Source: JAWLHK01 sp041690355 [NCBI: bacterium] (GTDB lineage: Bacteria; J088; JAWLBW01). From it: DNA of 29,492 nt. This document shows positions 14,982-21,869 of this stretch, one piece after another. The number at the start of each line of letters is the position of its first letter. Positions within the stretch are counted from its first letter, which is position 1. Position numbers and translations under genes: made by a program. The notes beneath the pieces are model-generated. The model was not told the origin of the DNA and searched no databases. It worked only from the letters and a program-made list of their open reading frames with translations. The DNA lies in the NCBI GenBank assembly GCA_041690355.1, contig JAWLHK010000031.1:1-29492 (forward strand), given 5' to 3'.

Positions 14982-15878
14982 ATGTCCGCTTCCGTTCTCT
15001 ATCCCACCCGCATCGGCCCGGTCGAACTCGTCGCCGGCGCCCGCTCGCCGCGGCTGCAGGCCAACAGCCTCTTCGTGCACGGGGCCGGACTGCTGATCGA
15101 TACGGGCGCCGGCGAAGGTGCGCTGCGGGCGCTGCGCGACGGCGGGAGCGTGCGCCGCGTGCTCTACACGCATTACCATTCGGATCACCGGTGGTATGGT
15201 CCGCTGTTCGAGGGAATCGAGACCTGGGCGTCTGTCATCGACGGCGACACGGTCGAGGATCCGGAGAAGATCCTCGCGGCCATCGGCGCCCCGCCGGAGC
15301 TGGAGCGCGGTTTCCGCAAGTGGCAGCGCCTCATGGGGCTCGAGGCGGTCACCGTGCACCACCGAATTCCCTCGGAGGACCCGCTCGACTTCGGCGGCGT
15401 TTCCGTGGTTCCGCTGCTCATGCCCGGGCATACGCCGGGGCTGATCTGCCCCTGGTTTCCCGAGCAGCGCCTGCTCTTTCTGGCCGACTATGATCTGACG
15501 CCGTTCGGCCCCTGGTACGCCAACGTGGGGAGCGACATCGACGCACTCGAGGCATCGCTCCAGCGCATCGCGGACTTCGATGCCGACTGGTTCATGACTT
15601 CGCACCATCCGACGGCCGTGGATCGCGAAGAGATGCTGCGCCTGCTCGAACCCTTCGGCGCTCATGTGCAGCGCAGGGACGAGCGGATCTTCGAGCGTCT
15701 GGCGGAACCATGTACGATTGAAGATCTTTCGGGCATGGGCCTCGTCTATCGCAGGGAACATATCGAGGGCAACCGGCACCTGGCGTTCTTCGAGCGGGCC
15801 CACGTCGAAAAGCACCTGGCGCGCATGGAACGGCGCGGGCAGGCCGTGCGCGACGGAGACCGCTGGCGCCGGACCTGA
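14982..15878 (+). CDS. Metallo-beta-lactamase-fold hydrolase
   Basis: A 298-residue zinc hydrolase. The metal motif is H64-Y-H66-S-D68-H69, followed by H150 in MPGHTPG, D169 in LFLADYDL and the SHH pair near 208, as in the glyoxalase II/MBL superfamily. A C-terminal helical extension (about 220-298) may be the MBL-associated winged-helix domain. The substrate is unknown. I use ATG 14982; the longer frame from 14832 merely reads through the heptamer arrays (AWRSALGAW). The gene stops 10 bp from the convergent regulator gene. Confidence 0.85.
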   Translation: MSASVLYPTRIGPVELVAGARSPRLQANSLFVHGAGLLIDTGAGEGALRALRDGGSVRRVLYTHYHSDHRWYGPLFEGIETWASVIDGDTVEDPEKILAAIGAPPELERGFRKWQRLMGLEAVTVHHRIPSEDPLDFGGVSVVPLLMPGHTPGLICPWFPEQRLLFLADYDLTPFGPWYANVGSDIDALEASLQRIADFDADWFMTSHHPTAVDREEMLRLLEPFGAHVQRRDERIFERLAEPCTIEDLSGMGLVYRREHIEGNRHLAFFERAHVEKHLARMERRGQAVRDGDRWRRT

Positions 15879-15888
15879 GCGCCGCCCG

Positions 15889-17223
15889 TCAGACTTCGCC
15901 GGCGGCGTCGGTGCCTACCCGGATGCGGCGTCGGGCGGCGGGTACGGCGGTATCTTCGAGCCCGTGCTTCTCACATTTGTAGCCGACCTGGCGGGCGGTC
16001 ATGCCGAGCACGCGTGCGACCGCCGCCCGGTTGCCGTCGAGGCGGCGCAGGGCTTCGGCCATGACGTCGGCTTCGACGCCGTCGAGGATCGCCGGCAGGT
16101 CAAGCCACCGGGCGTCGCCGAGAAACTGGCGCACCATGGCGCCGCTCAGGGTCTCGCCTGCTTCGAGACGGAGCGCCTGCTCGGCATGGGCCACGAAGCG
16201 TTCGAGCTCGTCGTAGTTGTCGGGCCAGACATGGCGGAGGAGCAGGCGCCGGGCCGCGGTAGAAAGGCGGGCCTTGACCCCGCGCTCGGCGAGCCCCTTG
16301 AGCACGAGGCTGGCGATTTCGGGCGCCCGTTCGCGCAGGGCCGGCATGCGAATCGTGAAGACCATGCCACGGCTTACGATCGGCGACGGATAACGCGGGA
16401 GCATGGCCGCAGAGCTGCCGAGGTAGATTACCGGAGCCCCCTCGCGTTCGGCGGTATTCAGCAGTTGCGCGGCGGCGTCGGGGCCGAGCAGGGCGGCGTC
16501 ATGCACGTACAGGCCTCCGAGGCCGGGGCGCCGCAGGGCTGCCTGGAGGGCGGCGGCGTCTTCGGCGCCCCCGGTGATCGGGACGGAGGCGAAGGAGCCG
16601 GATCCGTACCGGTCATGCATGCGCTCGGCCAGGGTGCGTTTGCCGGTGCCTGATTCGCCGAACAGAAAGAGGATCCGTGCAGGGAGACTCCCCAGGCGGA
16701 GCCAGGCTTCGGGAACGTCGCCGCTCTTCTCGCCGGCGTGCAGCCGGTTCTCCCACAGTCCCGCGGCGCCGCCGAGCAGGCTCGCGATCAGGGACAGAAA
16801 GCGCAGCCCTTCGGGGTCGAGCTCGCGCCCTTCGGGGATGCGCACGACCAGGGCCCCCCAGCGGCTGGTGCCGGCGCTCACCGGCGCCAGGTACAGCGTG
16901 GTTCGCTCGTTCTCCTGCAACGTGAGCACGCGGCCTGCCCGCAGGCAGTGACGTACCTCGCCGAGCGCAAGCGGGGGAAACGGTTCGCCCCCGCGCAGCA
17001 GGGGAACGGGCATGGCGCCGCGGCCGTCGAGAATCCACACGGCGTCGGCCGCCAGCGTATTGGCGATCACCGCGCGCACGCTGCGGAGTACCGTCTGCGG
17101 CGCGCGCCCGCTGTGCAGGTCCTGGAGCGCGGTCGACAGCGCCTGAAAGCGTTCGCGGAACTGACCCACCTCGCGCCGCAGTCGACCATCCTTCATCTTC
17201 AGCTCGATGGGTTCGGTCTTCAT
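15889..17223 (-). CDS. Degenerate sigma-54 enhancer-binding-protein homologue (GAF-AAA-Fis)
   Basis: A 444-residue regulator. Residues about 25-165 are GAF-like. A shortened AAA+ domain follows, with an intact Walker A (GESGTGKR, 189-196). Between it and position 240 the GAFTGA loop that contacts sigma-54 is missing, and Walker B reads GGLYVHDA instead of [20 protein letters not shown] (292-303) and WPDNYDELERF (333-343) remain recognisable. A Fis-type HTH ends the protein (about 383-422, GNRAAVARVLGMTARQVGYKCEKHGL). DNA binding is likely; sigma-54 remodelling is not. AGGAGG precedes ATG 17223, and a sigma-54-type promoter lies just upstream. Confidence 0.82.
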   Translation of the reverse strand: MKTEPIELKMKDGRLRREVGQFRERFQALSTALQDLHSGRAPQTVLRSVRAVIANTLAADAVWILDGRGAMPVPLLRGGEPFPPLALGEVRHCLRAGRVLTLQENERTTLYLAPVSAGTSRWGALVVRIPEGRELDPEGLRFLSLIASLLGGAAGLWENRLHAGEKSGDVPEAWLRLGSLPARILFLFGESGTGKRTLAERMHDRYGSGSFASVPITGGAEDAAALQAALRRPGLGGLYVHDAALLGPDAAAQLLNTAEREGAPVIYLGSSAAMLPRYPSPIVSRGMVFTIRMPALRERAPEIASLVLKGLAERGVKARLSTAARRLLLRHVWPDNYDELERFVAHAEQALRLEAGETLSGAMVRQFLGDARWLDLPAILDGVEADVMAEALRRLDGNRAAVARVLGMTARQVGYKCEKHGLEDTAVPAARRRIRVGTDAAGEV

Positions 17224-17251
17224 GGCATGCGCCTCCTGGCGACTCTTCTAC

Positions 17252-17267
17252 AGCAGGAGACGTGCCA
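17252..17267 (-). promoter_or_regulatory. Sigma-54 (-24/-12) promoter of the degenerate regulator
   Basis: The minus strand reads TGGCACG-TCTC-CTGCT, matching the consensus TGGCACG-N4-TTGCW at all but one position, with the invariant GG and GC correctly spaced. A start about 12 bp downstream (near 17241) would leave a short leader with AGGAGG before ATG 17223. Confidence 0.7.
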
Positions 17268-17361
17268 CCGCCGCTTTTGCGACCGCGTGCGCACTTTCGG
17301 GGCGGGAACTGCCTGTTTCTGCGGCATCGTCTGCCCTCAATTCGGGCACTGGCGCATCGTG
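17268..17361. other. Upstream region of the degenerate regulator gene
   Basis: About 95 bp between the -24 element and the Z copy. It would be the place for an activator site, but I see no clear dyad. No gene is evident in the full 373-bp gap, which also holds Z copy 2 and the E array. Confidence 0.4.
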
Positions 17362-17491
17362 CCGTTCGTGTCGAGCCGACCGTCGGAGGCGGCGGCAGGA
17401 GACGACGGCGAGACATGCGCGTGGCACCCAGGCGCGCTCCCTCGCTGTCGGCCTTCACTTCCATTCCAGCCCGTCAGCTCGGGACGAACGG
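17362..17491 (+). repeat. Z element, copy 2 (130 bp)
   Basis: Same orientation and ends as copy 1 (CCGTTCGTGTCGAGCCGAC ... CGTCAGCTCGGGACGAACGG). The centre diverges more: GACGACGGCGAGACATGCGC pairs less well with the right arm. It is followed by array E rather than array B, so Z can be joined to different repeat families. Confidence 0.85.
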
Positions 17492-17498
17492 CCGGGTG

Positions 17499-17572
17499 CG
17501 TCATTCGTCATTCGTCACTCGTAACTCGTCACTTCCGGTAACTCGTAACTTCCGGTAACTCGTCACTTCCGG
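17499..17572 (+). repeat. Heptamer array, family E with 10-bp interruptions
   Basis: Units: CGTCATT x2, CGTCACT, CGTAACT, CGTCACT, then TCCGGTAACT, CGTAACT, TCCGGTAACT, CGTCACT, TCCGG. The 7-bp unit alternates with a 10-bp unit made by inserting CGG. The array ends 23 bp before the candidate -10 of the HEAT-like gene. Confidence 0.85.
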
Positions 17573-17595
17573 TGGATTGTTGGGGGCGGATTCGG

Positions 17596-17601
17596 TATGA
17601 T
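17596..17601 (+). promoter_or_regulatory. Candidate -10 box TATGAT
   Basis: It overlaps the first possible ATG (17597) and lies 13 bp before the second (17615), the same geometry as TATAAT before 2234. If used, translation would begin at 17615. No good -35 is seen. Confidence 0.35.
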
Positions 17602-19150
17602 TCCACTCATCCAGATGCACTCTCGCACGATTGACCCGGCCCTGCGCGAACGCCGCGCCGTTCTCGAACTTCTGCATCGGGTCGACCGTCCCGAACTGAC
17701 CTACGCCCAGCTCGAAGGCATTGCCGAAGAGCTCGCCGGCGCGGGCCAGCAGGCGGGCGCGGTCCTCGCGCAGGAGATCGCCAAGACCGAAGACCTCGAG
17801 CGGTTGAACCGGCTCACGTTTCTGGCCGCCTACCTCGACGACGAGCGGCTCGTCGATACGCTCGCGCGCCTGCTCTACCACCCCCACCGCAGCCGCACCT
17901 ACAAGGCGCACATCCTGCAGGCGCTCGAGCGCCTCGGGGTCGACACCGACCATCGCGCCTACCGTAACCTTTTTTCGCGTACAGAGGTCATCCGCCTCAA
18001 CCTGGCTGAGCTCTTCCGCCGCATGGAGTCGCAGAGCGAAGCGGCCGTGCAGTTTCTCTACGATCTCTTCTACGCGGGCGACGAACAGCGGCTGACCACG
18101 GCGCGCCTGCTGCTCGACGACGGTTCTCCCGCGGCCCTCGACCTGGCCGTGCAGCTCGCCGAAGTGGCCGATCCGGGCACGGCCGCCTTCGTCGTGCAGG
18201 GGCTCGGGCGGTTGCGGCAGGTTCACAGCCTGCGGGCGCTCGAAGATCTGCGCCGCTATTCGGTTTCGCCGGTGCTGCGCGACGAGGCCGCGCGGGCCAT
18301 GCGCCGCCTGGGCTTCGCCGGGGTGCGCCCCGAACCGGTTCCCGCTCGCGAGCTCCCGCCGCTCAAGAGCTGGGCGAGCCGCGTCGAGGGAAACGGGACG
18401 CAGCTCGTCTGGCTTGCCCTGCCGACGGCGGAGGATCGGGCCGATACCGTCTGTTTTCTCCTGCATGAGGGGCGCGGCCTCATCGACTGTTTCGGCGAAG
18501 TCGACACCCGTCTGAGCCAGTTCGAGGAACATCAGGTGCAGGTGCGCGAACCCGGCATGGGCGCCCCCGTTGCGTTGGCCTATGCGCGCGAGCTGCTCGA
18601 ACAGGCCCTCGAACAGGGCCGCGAGCAGGGGCTGCCCGTGCCCCCCGAATTCCCCTTCCGCGTGCGCCGCCTGGGGCTCGCCGATCTGCACCCGCATGCG
18701 CCGGCCGCCGAGGCCGAGGTGCGGCATGACGGTCCGCTGAGCGCCGAGCGCTGGGAGACGTTGATCGACCTGTTTGGCGAGCCCGTGCTCGAAGACTGGA
18801 TGGTCGAGGACCCCGAATTCTTCCAGCAGGCGGGCGAGCTCGCCCCTGTCGAGCGAATGCGGCGCATGGAGCTGGACCGCTTCACGCGGCGCGCCTTTCT
18901 CGACTACGTTGCGCCGGAGTTGCCGCAGATGCGCCGGCGCCTGATGCGCAATGCCGCCTGGGCGCGCGCCATCGGCGCCGACCCCGCGCTCGCCCTGCGG
19001 CTCGAGCAGGCGGCCGCCACGCTGGCGCACCCGAATCCCGACGAGAATCCTTTCGTGCGCAGGTTCGTGCACAAGAGCCTGGCCGACGTGCAGGAAATGA
19101 TCCGTGACGGGTACGACCCGTCCTGGTTGCTCGACGATATCGATAGCTGA
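17597..19150 (+). CDS. HEAT-like helical repeat protein
   Basis: A 517-residue soluble protein. Residues about 20-240 are alpha-helical pairs of HEAT/ARM type (LNRLTFLAAYLDDERLVDTLARLL; PAALDLAVQLAEVADPGTAAFVVQGLGRL). The middle (about 255-340) is a mixed alpha/beta region, and the C-terminal third is helical and acidic. It has no signal peptide and no catalytic motif I recognise. A scaffold role is only a guess. The start is uncertain: ATG 17597 overlaps a TATGAT, and ATG 17615 gives 511 residues; neither has a clear Shine-Dalgarno. gpsA follows after 11 bp. Confidence 0.7.
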   Translation: MIPLIQMHSRTIDPALRERRAVLELLHRVDRPELTYAQLEGIAEELAGAGQQAGAVLAQEIAKTEDLERLNRLTFLAAYLDDERLVDTLARLLYHPHRSRTYKAHILQALERLGVDTDHRAYRNLFSRTEVIRLNLAELFRRMESQSEAAVQFLYDLFYAGDEQRLTTARLLLDDGSPAALDLAVQLAEVADPGTAAFVVQGLGRLRQVHSLRALEDLRRYSVSPVLRDEAARAMRRLGFAGVRPEPVPARELPPLKSWASRVEGNGTQLVWLALPTAEDRADTVCFLLHEGRGLIDCFGEVDTRLSQFEEHQVQVREPGMGAPVALAYARELLEQALEQGREQGLPVPPEFPFRVRRLGLADLHPHAPAAEAEVRHDGPLSAERWETLIDLFGEPVLEDWMVEDPEFFQQAGELAPVERMRRMELDRFTRRAFLDYVAPELPQMRRRLMRNAAWARAIGADPALALRLEQAAATLAHPNPDENPFVRRFVHKSLADVQEMIRDGYDPSWLLDDIDS

Positions 19151-19161
19151 GAGGTATGCAG

Positions 19162-20187
19162 ATGGAGCCGGTTGCCGTCATCGGTGCGGGAAGCTGGGGC
19201 ACCGCACTTGCTTTGCTCATGGCCGACAAAGGCCACCCCGTGCGGCTGTGGGTGCACGGCGAGGAGAACTGCCGCGCGCTGGTCGACCATCGGGAGAACC
19301 GAACCTACCTGCCCGGCTACCCGCTCCCCGACAACCTGACCCCCACCCGCGACTTTGCCGAAGCGTTGCGCGGCGCGCGGCTCGTGCTCAGCGTGACCCC
19401 CTCGCATGCCGTGCGCGACGTCATGCGCCAGGCGGGTCCCCACATCGAGAGGGACGCGATCATCGTCTCGGCCTCGAAGGGGATCGAAAACGACACGCTG
19501 CTCACCATGGACGGCGTGCTGCGCGAGGTGCTTCCGGCGCACCTGCACGAGCGCCTGACCTTTCTCTCGGGGCCGAGTTTCGCCAAGGAAGTCGCCGCGC
19601 GGCTTGCGACCGTGGTCGTCGTCGCCGCTACACAGGACGACCTGGCGGCGAAGGTGCAGAGCGCGCTGTACACACCCTACTTCCGCGTCTATCGCAACAC
19701 CGACGTCATCGGCACCGAGATCGCCGGTGCGCTCAAGAACGTCATCGCCATCGCCACGGGAGCCATCTCAGGCTTCGGGCTGGGCGACAACGCGCGGGCG
19801 GCTACGATCACGCGCGGACTGGGTGAGATCGCGCGCTTGGGGGTCAGCCTCGGCGCCAACCCGATGACCTTTCTCGGACTTGCGGGGATGGGCGACCTCG
19901 TCCTCACGTGCACGGGAGAACTGAGCCGCAACCGGCGCGTCGGCTTCGAGATCGGCAAGGGGCGCAAGCTCAAGGACGTGCTCGCCGAGATGAAGATGGT
20001 GGCCGAGGGGGTGCGCACGACGAAGAGCGCCTACGATCTCTCGAAGAAGCTCGGCATCGAGCTGCCGATCATCGACCAGGTTTACGAAGGGCTCTACCAC
20101 GACAAGCCGATGTCAGAGGTCGTGGCCGACCTGATGGGGCGTTCCCTCAAGAGCGAATGGCAGGACATTCCGGTTCGCAGCGCTTGA
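19162..20187 (+). CDS. gpsA: NAD(P)-dependent glycerol-3-phosphate dehydrogenase
   Basis: A 341-residue cytosolic enzyme reducing dihydroxyacetone phosphate to sn-glycerol-3-phosphate for phospholipid synthesis. The nucleotide loop is VIGAGSWGTALA (residues 5-16), followed by SVTPSHAVRDV, VSASKGIE, SGPSFAKEVA, the catalytic-lysine region EIAGALKNVIAIATG, and TRGLGEIARLG. Length and motif order are canonical. GAGAGG at 19149-19154 fits ATG 19162 (7-bp spacing) better than ATG 19156. The gene ends in a perfect hairpin. Confidence 0.97.
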   Translation: MEPVAVIGAGSWGTALALLMADKGHPVRLWVHGEENCRALVDHRENRTYLPGYPLPDNLTPTRDFAEALRGARLVLSVTPSHAVRDVMRQAGPHIERDAIIVSASKGIENDTLLTMDGVLREVLPAHLHERLTFLSGPSFAKEVAARLATVVVVAATQDDLAAKVQSALYTPYFRVYRNTDVIGTEIAGALKNVIAIATGAISGFGLGDNARAATITRGLGEIARLGVSLGANPMTFLGLAGMGDLVLTCTGELSRNRRVGFEIGKGRKLKDVLAEMKMVAEGVRTTKSAYDLSKKLGIELPIIDQVYEGLYHDKPMSEVVADLMGRSLKSEWQDIPVRSA

Positions 20188-20201
20188 GGGCGCTGCGAAC
20201 C
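20172..20201 (+). terminator. Perfect 12-bp hairpin over the gpsA stop codon
   Basis: GGTTCGCAGCGC pairs with GCGCTGCGAACC, with the loop TTGAGG containing the gpsA TGA. It is very stable, but a T run is missing; array C follows at once. It may act as an mRNA 3'-end stabiliser or a terminator needing other factors. Confidence 0.55.
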
Positions 20202-20440
20202 ATTCCTGATTCCTGATTCTTGATTCCTGAGCAGCAAGGGCCGGGAAAAGCACCCGAGCGCTGAGCACTAAGCGCCAAGCGCCGATGCCCCAGGGGGCAG
20301 CCGGAAACTGTGTCCGTTCCGGCAAATCCTCAATCGGGCCTTTCGCTATGCCCGATGCTCAATGCCCAACGAAGCTAGTACCTTCTGGATCAGGTACGTT
20401 CCGGCAAATCGTCAATCGTCAATCGTACTTTGTAAATTGA
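20202..20440 (-). repeat. Composite mosaic repeat, inverted C-Y-B-X-A (block R6)
   Basis: Inverted C: ATTCCTG x2, ATTCTTG, ATTCCTG (20202-20229). Inverted B lies at 20256-20283 (GCGCTGA, GCACTAA, GCGCCAA). A long middle part holds two spacer-X-like segments (GTTCCGGCAAATCCTCAATCG near 20320, split across the 20-base limit here, and GGTACGTTCCGGCAAATCG near 20394). Inverted A (20406-20440): AAATCGT, CAATCGT, CAATCGT, ACTTTGT, AAATTGA. It fills the whole convergent gap between gpsA and the thioesterase gene; no gene is present. Confidence 0.82.
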
Positions 20441-20442
20441 GG

Positions 20443-20922
20443 TCACGCGGCGAGCGGTTCCCCTTGGTCTTCCAGCAGCGGCAGCAGGAAGGCCGGATCG
20501 GCGGCTTTGCGGTCGCGCACGATGAGCACGTGGGCCTCGGCGTCGGTAGCCAGGGTGTCGCCGAGCCAGATGCGCTGCCGGATGAGCAGCGCCTTGCCCT
20601 GGATCGACTCGTAGCGCGATTCGATCTCGAACCGGGCCCCCGCGCGCACTTCTTTGCGGTAACGCACGTTCATCGTGCCGACCACCATGTGCCACTTCTC
20701 GCGGCGCGCCTGTTCGAAGAGCCCCAGGCGCAGAAAGAGATCGGTGCGGCCCGCGTCGAACAGTTCCAGATACCGGGCGTTGTTGATGTGGCCCAGCCAG
20801 TCGCAGTCGGCCCGCGAGGCGCGCAGCCGCAGGCGGCTCACCGCGCCGCGCGGCTTGCCCTGCCGCCACCAGCGGGCGACGACGGCGAGAATGCGCAAGT
20901 GGTAGCGAAACATGAGGCTCAT
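20443..20922 (-). CDS. Hotdog-fold acyl-CoA thioesterase
   Basis: A 159-residue 4HBT-family protein. The core D39-C-D41-WLGHINNARYLELFDAGR carries the family's Asp and the NN pair before the long central helix. VRYRKEVRAGARFEIESRYESIQGKALLIRQRIW is the following sheet. The N-terminal helix (about 5-20) is hydrophobic and Arg-rich, as in THEM6-like members, and may touch the membrane. It probably hydrolyses an acyl-CoA thioester; chain length is unknown. It is transcribed alone, from an extended -10 promoter covered by an 18-bp palindrome. Confidence 0.85.
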   Translation of the reverse strand: MSLMFRYHLRILAVVARWWRQGKPRGAVSRLRLRASRADCDWLGHINNARYLELFDAGRTDLFLRLGLFEQARREKWHMVVGTMNVRYRKEVRAGARFEIESRYESIQGKALLIRQRIWLGDTLATDAEAHVLIVRDRKAADPAFLLPLLEDQGEPLAA

Positions 20923-20939
20923 GACGGAACTTTCAGCTG

Positions 20940-20957
20940 AATGAATGGTTATTCATT
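20940..20957 (-). promoter_or_regulatory. Palindromic operator, TetR/FadR-like
   Basis: AATGAATGGTTATTCATT is a perfect 7-4-7 inverted repeat. It overlaps the -10 box and ends 17 bp before the thioesterase ATG. The TGAATG/ATTCA half-sites resemble fatty-acid-responsive TetR operators such as Bacillus FadR (TGAATGA...TCATTCA). A repressor bound here would block the promoter. No regulator gene is adjacent. Confidence 0.6.
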
Positions 20958-20963
20958 TTAGCA
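20955..20963 (-). promoter_or_regulatory. Extended -10 promoter of the thioesterase gene
   Basis: The minus strand reads TGC-TAAAAT, an extended -10. The start would fall inside the palindromic operator. A -35 is not obvious. Confidence 0.55.
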
Positions 20964-20991
20964 CAACCCCCTCCGTTCCGCTCCCGGGGGC

Positions 20992-21020
20992 TTGCCGTCA
21001 GGGCTCCCGGCGGCTACGAT
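20992..21020 (+). promoter_or_regulatory. Candidate sigma-70 promoter for the membrane-protein gene
   Basis: TTGCCG (20992-20997), 17-bp spacer, TACGAT (21015-21020). The leader to GTG 21054 is about 27 nt. It is divergent from the thioesterase promoter. Confidence 0.45.
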
Positions 21021-21053
21021 GCTGAGACGCCCCGGTCGCTATCTGCGGATGTC

Positions 21054-21869
21054 GTGCAGCCAACCTTTCTGACTCCCCTCGCCGAACAGCTCCTGCTGGG
21101 CCAGAACCTGTTTCTCGGCCTCGTGACGGCCGTCGCCCTTTACTGGGTCTACACGATTTCGCGCGCCGCCCCCCCGGATGGCCGCCGGGCCCTGGCCGGG
21201 CAGACCGTGCTCTTTCTCGGCATCTGGCTGTCGCTCTCGGCGACCATCGCCGACACCGGCTGGCTGAACCGCGAATCGCTCAATCCGCCGCCGATGCTGC
21301 GCATTCTCATGGTGCCCCTGGCCACCGCCTTTCTGGTCGCGTGGTCGCCGGCGGGCACGCGGGCCGCGCAACAGGTCGGGCTGGGGTGGCTCATCGGCTT
21401 CCAGGTCTTCCGCATCCCCCTCGAGCTGGTCGTGCTCGGGCTGAGCGCGCGCGGCTACTATCCGGAACGGCTGACCGTCGCGGGGTGGAACTATGACCTG
21501 TTCGTGGGCGTGACCGCTCTGCCCGTGGCCCTGCTCGCGGCGAAGGGCCGCCTCTCGGGGCGCGCCATCGTTTTCTGGAACGGGACGGGCACGCTGCTGC
21601 TCGCCGTGAGCATGGGGCTGTGGGCCATGTCGCTCCCCGGGCAGCTGCGGGTTTTTCTCGACGAGCCCTCGGCTGAAATCCTGCTGCGTACGCCGTGGGT
21701 CTGGATGCCCCTGTTTCTGCAGCCCGCCGCGCTGCTCGCCCACCTGCTCGTTTTCCGCCTCGAAGAGCGCATCCTGACCCCCGAGGGCGAGGCGGCGAAG
21801 CTCGGCCGGGCGGCCGTCAATCCGAACGCCTACTCCTCGTCCTCTTCTTCCTCTTCTTCGGCGATGTAG
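21054..21869 (+). CDS. Multi-span membrane protein of unknown function
   Basis: A 271-residue protein with about seven hydrophobic helices (roughly 14-35, 48-66, 83-97, 108-130, 148-162, 170-192 and 214-235). The segment GWLIGFQVFRIPLELVVLGL with GWNYDLFVGVTALPVALLA looks family-like, but I cannot name the family. The GTG start lacks a strong Shine-Dalgarno. The C-terminus ends in nine consecutive Ser then AM. This tail is encoded by the DNA that, read backwards, encodes the acidic tail of the convergent phosphoesterase (40-bp overlap). Confidence 0.75.
   Translation: MQPTFLTPLAEQLLLGQNLFLGLVTAVALYWVYTISRAAPPDGRRALAGQTVLFLGIWLSLSATIADTGWLNRESLNPPPMLRILMVPLATAFLVAWSPAGTRAAQQVGLGWLIGFQVFRIPLELVVLGLSARGYYPERLTVAGWNYDLFVGVTALPVALLAAKGRLSGRAIVFWNGTGTLLLAVSMGLWAMSLPGQLRVFLDEPSAEILLRTPWVWMPLFLQPAALLAHLLVFRLEERILTPEGEAAKLGRAAVNPNAYSSSSSSSSSAM

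Noticed and set aside
15889-17223. Functional NifA/NtrC-type sigma-54 activator
   Set aside because: The GAFTGA loop and the Walker B acidic pair are missing, so activation of sigma-54 is not supported even though the family resemblance is clear.
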